Source: Pyrocephalus nanus (lineage: Eukaryota; Chordata; Aves; Passeriformes; Tyrannidae). From it: a stretch of DNA of 64,000 nucleotides. Where the stretch lies: the NCBI GenBank assembly GCA_038380795.1, contig CM076261.1, forward strand, positions 94,324,418-94,388,417. Reading direction: 5' to 3'. A program made the translations under genes and the position numbers. The notes under the pieces are model-generated. The model was given only the letters and a program-made list of their open reading frames with translations, was not told where the DNA came from and searched no databases. This document shows, piece by piece, positions 51,852-63,695 of this stretch (the stretch's first letter is position 1; each line of letters begins with the position of its first letter).

Positions 51852-52300
51852 CAGGATCACAGAGTGGTTTAGGTTGCCAGGAACATTTAAAGGCCACATC
51901 ATCCAATCCTACTGCCAGGGAAAAGGGCACCTTCCACTAGATCAGGTTGCTCAGAGCCCCATCCAACCTGGCCTTAAACACTTCCAGGCACATGGAATCT
52001 ACTGCCTCTCTGGGCAACCTGTGCCTGTGTTTCACTACCCTCACCATAAAAAAAAAAAAATTCCTCATTATATCTACTCTATGCCCACTCTCTTTTAGCT
52101 TAAAACCATAACCCACTACAGGCCTTGCTGAAAAGTCTGTTCCCATCTTTCCTATAGGTCCCATTTAAGTATTGAAAGGCCACAATAAGGTCTCCCAGGA
52201 GCCTTCTCTTCTCCAGGCTGAACAACCCCAACTCTCCCAGCCTGTCTCCACAGCAGATGTGCTCCACCTCTCTGATCCTTTCTTGTGCCCTCCAGTTTCT
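51852..52300 (-). repeat. CR1 LINE 3' fragment, long copy
   Basis: GATCACAGAGTGGTTTAGGT, GGGCACCTTCCACTAGATCA, CCATCCAACCTGGCCTTAAA, CTCTCTGGGCAACCTGTGCC, a 13-A run replacing part of the AAGAATTTCTTCC block, then GGTCTCCCAGGAGCCTTCTC and ATCCTTTCTTGTGCCC. Confidence 0.95.
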
Positions 52301-53116
52301 GTGACACATGTGGCATGATGCTCTGATGTATGGATTGATAAATACCTCAGGAAAAGGCTAAAGCCTCTTTTGGGGTGCTTTTGTAAGCATTCCTTTGGTT
52401 TGTCCTCCAGGGAAAGCACAGCACCAGAAATTCCCAGTTCTGCACTGTGCTGGGAAGAGTCCAGTGGCCTCAGGCACCTGTTGTACTCCATACTGCTTTT
52501 TTCTTTCAGAGTTTCAAAACCAAGCAAAAAAAAAAAATCACTGCTGAGATTCGCCAGACAGGGAAACTCTTGGACTAAAAGGAATCACTCACCATCCTGC
52601 CTTAATTGGGCCAGGCACATGAAAGAGGATGAAAGTGCAACTGCCCTGAGACAGCAAGGGTTGGGAGCCAGAGCCATAAAAAGTGGAGAAAATCCAGAGT
52701 GCAGCTTCCCCTCCCGGCTTCAGTGTACCAGGTACTCACATAATTGGCATCTGAGGCTTGCAGGTGCCCCCAGGCCATAAATCCCTCATTTCAGGGAAAC
52801 AGCCTGCAGTCCAAACTTATGGAAACCAAACTTGTGAGAGCCCAAGAAGCCAGAGAGAAGAGGAGGAAGAGGAGGAGGAGGAGGAGGAGGAGGAGGAGGA
52901 GGAGAAGGAGGAGGGAGTGTATTTGCGTGTGTGCACTCAGGAGACAGAAAATGGGGCCAACAAGAGGAACCAAACAGCAAACTTGTAAACCAAGGGTTTG
53001 CAGGACACTCAGCAACACAACAATTGTCATGTCAACCCTGTGAAACTGTAAAACTTTGAGCTCTGTGGAAATACACTCTGCAATTATTCTCTCTCCTGGG
53101 AGACCTTAGAGCAACT
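52301..53116. other. Unique intron DNA with GGA array
   Basis: No gene was recognised. A GGA trinucleotide array lies at 52857..52915. ORFs encoding poly-Arg, poly-Glu or poly-Pro over it are artefacts. Confidence 0.55.
52857..52915 (+). repeat. (GGA)n microsatellite
   Basis: About 19 GGA/GAA-type units with three interruptions (GAAGAG near the start, GAAG near the end). Confidence 0.96.
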
Positions 53117-53440
53117 TGCAGTACCTAAAGAGGGTCTGCAAGAGACGTGGAGAGGAACTTTGCAGCAGGGCATGGAGTGACAGGACAAAGGGTGGTGGCT
53201 TTAAACTGACAGAGGGGAGGCTCAGATCAGCTTTTTGGAAGAAATTTTGTATTCACAGGGTGATGAGTCACTTAGCCCAGAGAAATTGTGGCTGCCCCAT
53301 CCCTGGAAGGCCAGGTTGGACGAGGCTTGGAGCAACCATAGTGGAAGGGATAGTGGAAGGTGTCCCTGCCCACAGCAAGGAGGTGGAACTAGAGTGTCTT
53401 TAAGATCCCCCCAAACTCAAACCATTCCATGATTTTATGA
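53117..53440 (+). repeat. CR1 LINE 3' fragment
   Basis: AGTGACAGGACAAAGGGTGG, GCTTTAAACTGACAGAGGGG, GAGAAATTGTGGCTGCCCCA, GGAAGGTGTCCCTGCCCACA and CTCAAACCATTCCATGATTT. Confidence 0.95.
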
Positions 53441-55014
53441 TGTCATGACGCAAATTCTTCATGGTTACCACGAAACACCCCAAGAAACTGTGGAAGATTC
53501 ACTTGGGGAGTGATGACTGCACTGGACTGGGAACAAACCTCACCTCTCCCAGGTGTCACCACAAAACCCAACCCAAGACCCAGCAAAACTCTTACCTGGG
53601 AAAATATGGGCACATGGAAGACAGTCAAAAGAAAGTTTCTGGGCAGGGAAAAGGAATTATCTTTTTATTTTTACCTCCCATCGTGGCTACAGATCAAATC
53701 CACTGTAAGCAGGGATGTGGGGCAACCAAACAGCCTGAAAACAGGCTCTGTACAGAGGTTGATCCTCACCCACCCTTTCTCTTCACAGATAAGCAAGTGG
53801 AAGCATTTCCTGCCACGACTTCCCCAGGACACAACAACAAACACGGAGTGAAAGTCTACACCATGTTGTAAAATGACTTGATTACAGCTGGGCAAGAGTT
53901 GCTTTGGCAAACAGTGAATGTGTCTATTTTTTTCTTCAACAGAGTGGAAAGGGGAGGGGAGGGAGAGGGAGGCCTTTTGGAACACTCCAAATGTTTTGTG
54001 TTGATTTATCCTTTTCAGAGCATGTTTCCATTTTAAAGCTTTTTCTCCTCGTAATGGAGGAAAAATAGAATTGAAAATGAAATATTTTGTTTCAGCTTAA
54101 CCAACCTTTTTAGCAACAGCCACCTCCCACCCCATCCTACTAAGCCATTGAAATATCCCTTATTCACACAGCTCTGGAGTCACATTCTTACCCCACAGTA
54201 ATATATTTACAGGGAAATTTAAGAGCAGATCTAAATGCCTTTAATTTGATTGGCAATAAAAGCATTTCCCTCCCCATCCCCATGGCACTTCCCAGGCCTT
54301 TTGTCTACTGCTCCTCAGGGACACTTGTCCAATTTACTGTGAAGGCAGTTCGTACAAATTGGAACAAGCATTTCCTAACATACTGAACAGAGGGAAAAAA
54401 ATAAAGAAAAAGAAAAAAGAAAAGAGAAAAAAAGAAGAAAAAAAGATTTTATCACAGTTTTATCCTCATCACCTAATATACAAATGAAGGAACAACCACA
54501 TTCAAGCCAGACTAAAAGGGCATCCATCCTACCAGAGGCATGAATTTGTATTTTAACAACATGCAACTACTTCTTGCTTTCTATATTCTGTGGAAGTCAA
54601 TCATGCCATAATTATAATATGATGTAGCATTTCAAGGAAAGAGTTGGTCCATGTTTCCTGGACTGGGAAGGAAACTGGCAAGTAAAACCAAGCAGGAAAA
54701 ACCATTTAAGAGTTCTCCTACACCCACCAGTCTCCACTTAGAGCCACTCAGGTGGGCAGAATTAGTAGTGGTAGGAATGACAGGTGAAGTTTCAGCATGG
54801 AAGAAATTATTATTATTATTATTATCATCATTATTATTATTATTATTTAAATTAATAAACTGTTCCTGTCTCAACACATGAGCTTTCTCACTTTTACCCT
54901 TTCAGTTCTCTTCCACCATCCTGGCAGGGGAGGTGAGAAAGTGGATTTGTGGTGCTTCAGTTCCCAGCTGGAGTTAAACCACAACAGCACTTCAGACAAG
55001 TCAGATGTTTTTAA
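53441..55014. other. Unique intron DNA
   Basis: No gene was recognised. It contains an A/G-rich tract (54394..54445) and an ATT trinucleotide array (54805..54850). Confidence 0.5.
54805..54850 (+). repeat. (ATT)n microsatellite
   Basis: About 15 ATT units with an internal ATC-ATC interruption. Confidence 0.95.
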
Positions 55015-55330
55015 AGCTGAGTTGGACATGAGCACATTGGAAAGAACTGGAAAAGGAGGACAGACATGGACATATTGGAGCAAATCCAGTGAAGGGCCAT
55101 GAAGATGATTGAGGGATGGGAGCATCTGGTTTTTGAAGAGAGGCTGAGGGAGCTGGGATTGTTCAGTCTGGAGAAGAGAAGGATGTGTGTGTGTGGAGGG
55201 TGGTATTAAGGTGTCTAAATATCTGATGGAAAGCAGCAAATATGATGGAGTCAGACTCTTTTTGGTGGTGCTCAGTGACAGGACAAGAGTCAATGGATTG
55301 GAATATGGGAAATTCCACTGCAAAAACTAC
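55015..55330 (+). repeat. CR1 LINE internal/3' UTR-proximal fragment
   Basis: GGAGCAAATCCAGTGAAGGG, CCATGAAGATGATTGAGGGA, GAGGCTGAGGGAGCTGGGAT, TGTTCAGTCTGGAGAAGAG and GTGCTCAGTGACAGGACAAG: the CR1 segment upstream of the usual 3' end. The 3' terminus is missing. Confidence 0.9.
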
Positions 55331-55464
55331 CAAAAAAAAAAAACAAACCAGCTGATTTTTGGGGGATTCTATGATTTTCCTCCTATGATGCCTGAAGCAA
55401 CTTGAGAGCCATTCATGGCCCTCTTGGCTGACTGAGGGACAATTACTCTGACTATTTACTGACA

Positions 55465-55505
55465 AACTAATCTAAACCTGCTCCCTTTCAGTTTAAAGCC
55501 ATTAA
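55465..55505 (-). repeat. CR1 LINE small fragment
   Basis: ACTAATCTAAACCTGCTCCC and TTTCAGTTTAAAGCCATTAA correspond to a short piece of the CR1 3' UTR, opposite in orientation to the adjacent fragment. Confidence 0.65.
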
Positions 55506-55899
55506 AACTGTGGCCACTCTGCTCCCTCCAGTTGTATTTTGAGCAGTGGTGATGGAAATGGGATGAGTCTCATTACACACACACATGACACCAAACACAA
55601 AACACATGACACTGCATAATTCAGGTCAACTGTAGGGGCCTGAATTCAGTAGCAGCCCCAAGAGAGGATGGGGAACTGCTGGCCAGTGCTGCAGAGGAGG
55701 ATGGAAGGATGCCCTGGACTTCAGGCTGAACAGGAATCTGCAGTGATATTTCCTGTAAAAGTGGTAGGCATCAGCAGGGGATGTATAAATAGGATTACAA
55801 TCTTTTGGACATGGGAAGCAAACCTTTTGCTTGACCCCACACTGCAGAATCCTCAGCTGTGGGCAACAAGTCCCAGCAAAGACTTTGTCAGAGGCTGGA

Positions 55900-56231
55900 G
55901 AGTGTCTAGAGGGAACTTGGAGGACGACAACAGGTCAAGAGAATGTAACCTGATAGGAGAGATTGAGTAAAAGGGGTTGCTTTTCCTGCAGAAGACTGGT
56001 GGGAAAACTTGAGCCTTCAAATCTGTGCAAGGCTGATGAAAACAGACAGGAGGGAAACATTCTTTTCATTCCTGTTGGACAAGACTAGGGAATAGCTCTA
56101 AGTCAAAGCTGGAAGGATGAACTGAGACATTGGGAGAGCCTAAGAGGAAGGATAGAGCATCTCTGGGAAAAGTAAAAAAGCAGAAAGGTCTTTTTACACC
56201 TGGAGGTGATCAGACTGGCCAACACTGCTTG
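55900..56231. other. Probable decayed LINE-like sequence
   Basis: Purine-rich sequence with CR1-like phrases (AAACATTCTTTTCATTCCTG, TTGGACAAGACTAGGG) leading into a clear CR1 reverse-transcriptase fragment. I cannot align it confidently. Confidence 0.3.
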
Positions 56232-56272
56232 GAGTTAATATTGGGTCCAGTCCTGTTTAACATCTTCACTAA
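56232..56272 (+). pseudogene. CR1 ORF2 reverse-transcriptase remnant
   Basis: The plus-strand frame reads LELILGPVLFNIFTN, the conserved CR1 reverse-transcriptase motif normally ending in FINDL. It is cut abruptly at 56272 by CR1 sequence in the opposite orientation. It is a small fossil of the LINE polymerase, with no surrounding open ORF2. Confidence 0.8.
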
Positions 56273-56506
56273 CCTGCCCTCTGTCAGTGTGAAGCCATTC
56301 CCCCTTGTCCTGTCACTCCATCCCTTGTCCAGTCCCTCTCCAGCTTTCTTGGAGCCCCTTTAGGCACTGCAAAGAGCTCTGAGGTCTCCCTTGAGCCTTC
56401 TCTTCACCAGGATGAACAACCCCAGCTCTCTCAGCCTGTCTCCAGAGCAGAGATGCTCCAGCTCTCAGATCATCTTTGTGGCCTCCCTCTGGACTCACTC
56501 AGAAGT
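56273..56506 (-). repeat. CR1 LINE fragment
   Basis: CCCTCTGTCAGTGTGAAGCC, CATTCCCCCTTGTCCTGTCA, GAGGTCTCCCTTGAGCCTTC, AACAACCCCAGCTCTCTCAG and TGTGGCCTCCCTCTGGACTC. It lacks its 3' end and abuts a plus-strand CR1 remnant at 56272. Confidence 0.92.
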
Positions 56507-57026
56507 GACTAGTGATGGTGACACCTCCACTTCTGGATAGCCAACATGAGATAGATTTTTCTGAGGCTTTGCACCCAGACAAAATCCTTCTACCAACCAG
56601 CCTGACCTTCTTCATAAAGAAAGAGCAGATCATTTCACACAAATCATCTTTACCCACCAATACCTCCAGCCTCTGCTCAGACCAGGTCACCTCTTTCCAC
56701 AAGAGCCTCTCTGAGGCTCCACTTAATGAAGGATCAGCCCCAGCCACTCTGCTAGGAGAGCTGTGTCTTCTCCTAACTCTTCAACTTTGCTGTTTGATCT
56801 CTCTTTTTGCCTCTTAACCTTCTCTCAGATGAACTAAACAGATTGACCTCCTCCTTTCATTTCTCATTAGGAGACTTGGTTACACATGAACCACAAGGGA
56901 GAACACTCAGCATTTTCTTGCTTTCCATACAGCTGCCTCCATTTCATGGATGAAATGAATATATGGATAAAATGGATAAAAAATGTATAGCCAGGTACAG
57001 ATCCCTCCTGTTGGCAAAGTACAACA

Positions 57027-57115
57027 GATCATAGAACAGTTTGGGTTAGGAGGCATCTTTAAAGGTCAACTAACACAATCCCCTGCAATGAGCAGGGACA
57101 TCTTCACCCAGGACT
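57027..57115 (-). repeat. CR1 LINE 3' terminal fragment, diverged
   Basis: CAGATCATAGAACAGTTTGG, GTTAGGAGGCATCTTTAAAG and GAGCAGGGACATCTTCACCC. Confidence 0.85.
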
Positions 57116-60100
57116 AACTTGGTTAATATGAAAGTCTTTTGAGGGCATGAGAGAAAAGGCCATACTGGCAAAGCCTTCTGCTCCCAGAGTTGACTCTGTC
57201 CCTTGTATCACAGAAATGCTGCTTTTTAGCTTATCTTCTCTGGATTTTTCTCAGTTATTAAAACCAAAACTCGATAAACCTTTATACTGTACACCTGGAA
57301 AAAATGCCTCCTGCCTGTTTCTCAGAGAGCCTGAATTCATGAACAAGCTCTGCTGTTGAATCACTTTTGTTTTGTTTTGTTGGTTGTTTTTTTTTTTTTT
57401 TTTTTTTTTACTCAATGATTTTAACATTGGATTGGTGTAATTGCCCAAATCCCCAAGTGCCTCATAACAGGGCTGCCAGAGGTCAGTCAGAATAGCTGGA
57501 AGGGATGACCTTCCTCTTTTTCAGTCTGTGCTTTGAGGCAATTTATTCCCTCCTGGATCTTTTGTGATGTTTTGTAATATTAACATCATGTTCTGGGGTG
57601 GCTCTGGGCAGGCAAGGTGAGGAAAGCAGTGCAAGGAGCTGAAGAAATGACTGGCAGGGGAGTGGTGCAGGAGCAATGTCCTGCATGGAGCAGCACTGGG
57701 GGTGCAGCAATACAGCTGCTTCCTCCCACTTTGCTTCCCAATTAAGTTTCAAAAATGATGGAAGGTCCTTGGAGAGTGAAATCATCCCTGTCCCCACAGC
57801 CCAAGGACCTCACTGTCTAGTCTGGGTTGACGAGACACAAAATGAAAAAAACAACAACAACAAAACCCCGGGGCATTCTATCTATAATTAGACCTTGTGC
57901 AAACTGAATAGACTCCCAGAAGCTTCTAGAGAGGTTTCTGTAGCACTGGACTGGTGTGACATCACTTGGGACTGTAAACAACCTGACTCAACACCCTGAA
58001 CCTGCTCCTGTCTCCCCTCCTCCCCCTGGAGATGTCTCCAGGAGCAGAGCACTGGATACTATCAGAATAAGCTGAGAGGTCAGAGAGAACGAGATAAGAG
58101 ATCCATGACATTTTATGGAGATACACATGGAGACACAGAGACAGTGGGTTCACAGTGCTCCTAATGCCAATGACACTGAGAGCTCTGGCTGTTTTCAGCA
58201 CATTTGATTGCAGCCTTTGCCTAATCTCATTTTTCAACCAGCTCAGCAACACTGAGCAAAGCCAACAGGAACAGCTTCTGCCTCACCCCTCCTTTCATCA
58301 GCCAGTCATTCCCAAGATTTGCAGCCAGCAGCACTCACCAGGCACACCAGACCCTTTCCTGCCCATCAAAAAGGCACCTCCACCCCCACCAAGCTCATGA
58401 TGTCTTCACCTAAGGCCTCCTACTGATGTCAGAGGACTTCAGATCAGATGGGCTGGCATGCAACAGAGAGGAGAAGGAAACCACAAGCACCAGAGGTGGG
58501 AAGGAATGGACGCCTGCAAGTCCTCTGTATCCATTTCCCACTATACAAATTCCAGACATGGAGAACAGAGGTAAGGAAAGTAATCTGGAAGCTGGTTGTG
58601 CTCCTTTCATGTCGGTCCCATCTGCCACTTCAATACACAGGCTCTCCTTCCACATCAACCTGACTGCACATCTCCTCACAAGAGAACAGAAAGCAGCCTT
58701 CAAATCCTGCAATCCTGCAAATCCTGCTCCTGAGGCCAGGTTGGCCTCAGGCAAGTGCCAAGAAGAAGGGCTGGATGGATTTTGTTCAGCTTGGGAGCCT
58801 CAGATTCGTAGACCCTCCCTCCCCCCCCATTTAAGCTGTATAAACTTCTGAGAGCAAAACTACCTGTTGGAAAAAAAAGTTTTCCAGCAAAAAGGATCAC
58901 AGGTGCCACGGAAAGATGGATGCCTTCCATCTTCAAAGCACGAGGCAGCACACACTGAAACAGTTTGGTGCCCCAGAGCAGCAGCCGAGCGTGACAAATG
59001 ACGGAGTGATTGTACAAACAAGGTCAGCCCTCAGGACCCAAATGTCTTTACACCTGGAAAAGCAATCAGGCTTCCCTGATACCGAGGAATTTAGATCAAG
59101 AGAAAAGAAGGAGACAGTCTTTGGGAGACCAAAGTTGTTTGGGAGTCTGCGGCCACCGAGCTGGATGTGACATTTCCCACTGCTCCAGACTAAAGGGGTG
59201 GCAGTGCTTGGATGACTTAGATGCCAGGCCACTGTTAGCTCATCTTGATCAAGATGTGATGTCACCCTTCCTATTTTTTAAACTGACATTGATATCATGG
59301 TTGAACAACATTTCTTCTGGCTCCTGCAGGAGGTGATGATCAAGATGATGATCTAGATGATGTCTAGATGATCCAGGCAGCTTCCAACCCTGAACTGCCT
59401 GAGTACAAATGCCCCAAAACTGTGTTGCTTCTAACCCACCCAGGGTTTTCTTTCTATTTTTTACCTGCATTGCCACCTTCTATTTGCTGTTTTGTGCCCT
59501 CTTGTCTGCTTTTTGTGAACCTTGCATGTAGAACAGTCTTAATCTATCCATATGCTCGACAAACACAGGAGTATTACATATTTCAGTGAACAGCAAAATT
59601 AAATTTCCAGTCAGTTCAGAATCCAGGTTTCATCTGCCTTTTCACTGCTTACAAAAGATGAATATTAATATCTATTTGCTGCAAGAAAAACCAGGGAGGA
59701 GGAACTCGGGAAAGAGGGAACTGGTGTCTAGCTTGCTACTCTGACGTTCGAGTAAACTTATTAATTATAAAAGATGTACACGCACGAATGGACAAAGACC
59801 AACTGCAACACACCAGGTCAGCTCAACAAAATGAGAAATGGCATTTATAAATTTATATTGGATTTCAACGGAATAATGAAAAATGAATCTGAGGACGGCG
59901 ACAGATTTTGAACCCACAGAAACACCTGGATAGACAGAGCTGAAATGCTGTGGGGGCAGAAGATGCAGGGCAAAATGGTGAATTAATGAAGGAATAGATT
60001 CCTAAATCCCAGGATCCTGTTCCCCTATAACCAAACATGGCTTGTTTCCTATGCACCACTTCCCAAAGTAGGAATATTGCTCTTCAGTGCTCACAGTGAG

Positions 60101-60345
60101 AATACACATCAGCCTAAGGTCTCATCTGCACCACATTTTAAATAAACCTTGCAGAAGGATAAATGGGATGTGCTGTGGTCTGGTGAAGACACGGCACACG
60201 GTGGGAAATAAAGAGTCTGCTTCTACATTTGGTAGTGGTTCGCCAAGGAACAGAAAACAACTTGGTATCTCCATTTCAGGCTTCCTACCAAGACCATGGG
60301 AGATGATGGAAGTCAGTCAAGCACAGGGTAAATCAAGCCAACAGG
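57116..60345. other. Unique intron DNA
   Basis: No gene was recognised; overlapping ORFs near 58.4-59.3 kb on both strands have no domain. It contains a 23-T run (57387..57409), a perfect 16-bp palindrome (59241..59256), GATGATC-type small repeats (59333..59372) and a motif-rich block at 59730..59900. Confidence 0.5.
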
Positions 60346-60590
60346 TCACAGAATCATGGAACCATTAAGGTTGGAAAAGACTTCTAAGGTCATTGAGTCC
60401 AACCATTAACCCAACACCCCTGTGTCCACAGCTACCAAATCCCCAAGTGCCACATCCACACACCTTCTGAACACTTTCAGGGGTGGTAATTCCACCACTT
60501 CCACTGTTCCACTGCCTGACCACCCTTTCAGTGAAGAAATTTTTCCTAATATTAAATCTAAACCTCCTCCAGTGGCACTTCCTCTCATCC
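60346..60590 (-). repeat. CR1 LINE 3' fragment
   Basis: ACAGAATCATGGAACCATTA, AGGTTGGAAAAGACTTCTAA, GAGTCCAACCATTAACCC, GGGGTGGTAATTCCACCACT and TTCAGTGAAGAAATTTTTCC. Same class as 63696 onward. Confidence 0.94.
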
Positions 60591-60729
60591 TAAATGTGGA
60601 GGCTGTGGAGAGGAGGGAATTAAAATAATATCACATTGGCCATATGATGGACATTGGTCTCCAAAGCTTAATGTCCAGGAGAGAAAAAGATGGAAGGAAG
60701 GGCTGTGTGTTCTGCTTGGTGTTCCCTTA

Positions 60730-60855
60730 TAATTGTTTTGTTTCATTGGGGGTTTTCTGAGATTTTTGGGGGTTGGGATATTTTGGGGTGGTTTTTTTTG
60801 GCTTTGGTTTGGTTTTTGGTGTTTGGTTTTGGTTTTGGGGTTATTTTTTTAACTG
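60730..60855 (+). repeat. G/T-rich low-complexity tract
   Basis: Runs of T broken by GG and GGGG (GGTTTGG, TTTTGGGG-type units) with few other bases. It reads as C/A-rich on the gene strand. Several G-runs on the plus strand could support a G-quadruplex. Confidence 0.85.
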
Positions 60856-61047
60856 GGAACTGAAAGAAAACCAGTGAGGTTCTGTGCAGCATTTTGCAAG
60901 TTTCTTTCCAGTCAGAGGTCAACACTCAGGAAGGTAAAATGAAACGTTTAAAAAAAAAATCAAATGCCAGTGAACATGGACATCAGACAAAATTTGGCTT
61001 GGGACACCCCCATGATGTCATGGAACAAGAAGGACACCTTGGAAAAG

Positions 61048-61130
61048 ACAGAATCACAGAGTCAATCAAGTTGGGAAAGATCTCTAAGATCATAGAATGC
61101 AACTGTTAACTGAGCACTGCCAAGTCCACA
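61048..61130 (-). repeat. CR1 LINE 3' terminal fragment
   Basis: ACAGAATCACAGAGTCAATC, AAGTTGGGAAAGATCTCTAA and TGTTAACTGAGCACTGCC: the 'AACCATTAACC' CR1 class. Confidence 0.88.
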
Positions 61131-61312
61131 ATGGAAAATAGAAAGAGGGAGCCACAAACTCCTCAAGTCAAGGTGAGAACAAGAGATATCTCCAAATATT
61201 TCAGGGATACAGAGAGGAGAAAATAGCCAACACAATCCCCAGCAGTGACTAACTGGAACATGGGCATGGAGACAACTAATATGTAAACACAGCCTAACCA
61301 TGAAATCATTAG

Positions 61313-61750
61313 TCACAGAATCATTAAGGTTGGAAAAGACCTCCAAGATCATCAAATCCAACCTGTGACCGATTCCCACCTTGTCACCCAGCCCAGAGCA
61401 CTGAGTGTCACGTCCAGTCTTTCCTTGAACACCTCCAGGGATGGGGACTCCAAACCTCCCCGGTCAGCCCTTCCCAAGGCCTGACAGCCCTTTCAGTGAA
61501 GAAATTTTTCCAACTTCAACCTCCCCTGGTGCAACTTGAGGCTGTTTCCTCTTGTCCTGTTGCACAACCAACCTGCACCCGACTACAATTTCATTTCAGG
61601 GAGTTATAGGGAATGAGAAGGTCCCCCCTGAGCCTCCTTTTCTCCAGGCTGAGTCCCCCCAGCTCCCTCAGCTGCTCCTCACAGACTCTCCAGACCCTTT
61701 ACCAGATTTACTGCCTTGCTCTGGACATGCTCCAGCACCTCAGTGTCCTT
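61313..61750 (-). repeat. CR1 LINE 3' fragment, long copy
   Basis: TCACAGAATCATTAAGGTTG, GAAAAGACCTCCAAGATCAT, GTGAAGAAATTTTTCCAACT, CTTGTCCTGTTGCACAACC and TCTCCAGGCTGAGTCCCCCC, ending near TGCTCCAGCACCTCAGTGTC. Confidence 0.95.
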
Positions 61751-62076
61751 GCCTTCCCCCAAGAATAACCTCAAAAAAAGGTCAAAAAACCACTGTGCTC
61801 ACATGTATTTATACACCCACGCAAAACCTGTTAGGAATACTGCAATCCAAACAAGTTCTCGTTGCTTTTTCTTCCTCATACCAACCCTGTAGCTCGTGAG
61901 GAGGTGAGGAGAGTCAGCTTGTAGCCTCTGCTGACAGGAGCCCCTCTGACATTTCTATCCCTTGCTCTGCCCGTTGTGCTTCTGCAGTTACTCCACCTAT
62001 ATCTCCTCACACAAGACTACAAAAGATTTCTGAACAATGGCCATGCTGGGAAGTGAAGGAAAAAAACACATGGCAA

Positions 62077-62124
<48 letters not shown>

Positions 62125-63695
62125 ACGTGCTCCAACAATGAGGAAATGCAGAAAGATCCTCAGGATTGCACTGGGTTCTGTGGCCACCTACCAGGACTCC
62201 AAGCTCAGAGTCAGCAGTGGCTGGGAGATGATTTTCCTGCCAGAATAAAGAGAATTTGCTAAAAAACCCTCTGTTGAACCTGCACTGGGCCACCAGGCAT
62301 ATTTGAGGAAAAACAACCATTGTCAATTTTCCAACTCATTCACTTTTGCCAAGACCCCTCACCGATGGAGAACATGGTTGATCCCTTAATTCTTTCAAGT
62401 GGTTCTTAAACACCCCATCAATCTGCTGTTCACAAGAGGACTTTGTGCCTGTGCTTTTAAACCACAACACAAAATCTCCCTGAGGCAGGAGGAAGGGTGG
62501 GCACCTGGACTGGCTGCATTTCAACTTCTCCCCTCCTCAAATAAAACAAAAAAAAAAAAAAAAAAGAAGAAAAAAAAAGAGAAAAAAAAAGTTTCTAAAG
62601 CAAGAGATGCTCCACAGTGGGAGCAAAATCACAGGCAGGCAAGGAATTGCTGGCATTGTTTGTAACAAGGCAACAAGATGAAAATTAAGCAATGTGGACT
62701 GAGGAACAAGCAATTGAGATGTTTTTGACCACAGACATTCACCAGAGGGATGCAGCAGAAAAACACAGTCACAAATTTGCCCAAATCCTAGGTAAACACG
62801 ACTAACAACCACCCTCATCTTCCAGGAAAGGGGGGGCTCACCACGATGGAGCAGAGCCTCCTGGCACAACTCCTGCCTGCAGCAGAGTAGGGCAGGCAAG
62901 TGCAGGATTAGCATAGCAGGAGAAAAGAGATTTCACCTCGTTTGAAGGCTCACAGGCAAGGATGACAAGACAGAGCGCACGCAGCATCTGGATGTGTAAA
63001 TATGTGCTGTCAAAGGAGCTTCTCTTCTCCAGACCACTCCACTCTCAAAGCAGAGACAGATCACAGCACGAGGCAGCCTGGGGAGAGCTCAACTCATCCC
63101 CTTCCCATCTTTCTTTCACCCTGAAGACAAACATTTTGGGGTATGTCCACCCTCACGCTGACAAAGCCGTACAGGTCAGGCCTGCTCTGCCACAGCCCCC
63201 AATCAGCTACGAGCCAGAGACCATAAAAAGCCCTATTTCAGCTCATTTCCCAGCTTTGTTCACATTGTAGGACTCCTCCTTCCTGCTGATAAGCTCCTGT
63301 AGCACATGATGGCACCAAAGGGAACCAAGTGCAAATATCAAGGAGCTCAAAAGCGGCTCCGCTTCAGCGCATGACTCATGTGAGAAGGACTCCAAGCCCT
63401 AAAGGAGCCAAGGCAAACCAGCTGACTGGCAAACCCTGCACAGGAGAGAAAATCTGCCCTTAAAAAACACAGACTGCATTTTTTTTTTCCTGTTGTATTT
63501 TTTAGGCAATTATCCATATATATATATAAGACCCTGACGAAGGCAGGACACACAGTGTGGGATGGAAATGTCTAAATAAAGGTGCCAAGCTGCCATCTCA
63601 GGTGCCCTGTGGGGCTGGCACACCTGTCTGGTGATGCACAGCCTTCCAGGCTGGCAGAAGAGTGGGAACCACTTCTAAATTAAGGGCATCTATAT
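61751..63695. other. Unique intron DNA with A-runs
   Basis: No gene was recognised. It contains a 44-A run (62078..62121), an A-rich tract (62548..62591), an AP-1-like ATGACTCATG near 63370 and a short TA run (63515..63529). Confidence 0.5.
62078..62121 (+). repeat. Poly(A) run of 44
   Basis: An uninterrupted run of 44 A, the longest homopolymer in the window. No retroposed gene is recognisable immediately upstream. Confidence 0.97.

Noticed and set aside
52744..53043. ORF with a poly-Arg stretch
   Set aside because: Produced by the GGA microsatellite; the other frames give poly-Glu and, on the other strand, poly-Pro and poly-Leu.
54871..55323. 150-codon minus-strand ORF
   Set aside because: It overlaps a CR1 fragment and has no protein similarity I recognise.
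56130..56363. Plus-strand ORF with the GPVLFNIF motif as a gene
   Set aside because: Only about ten residues of reverse transcriptase survive; the rest reads through inverted CR1 3' UTR.
62950..63400. Possible TSNARE1 promoter or first exon near the right end
   Set aside because: No CpG island, no clear donor followed by conserved leader sequence, and no core promoter motifs that I can support.
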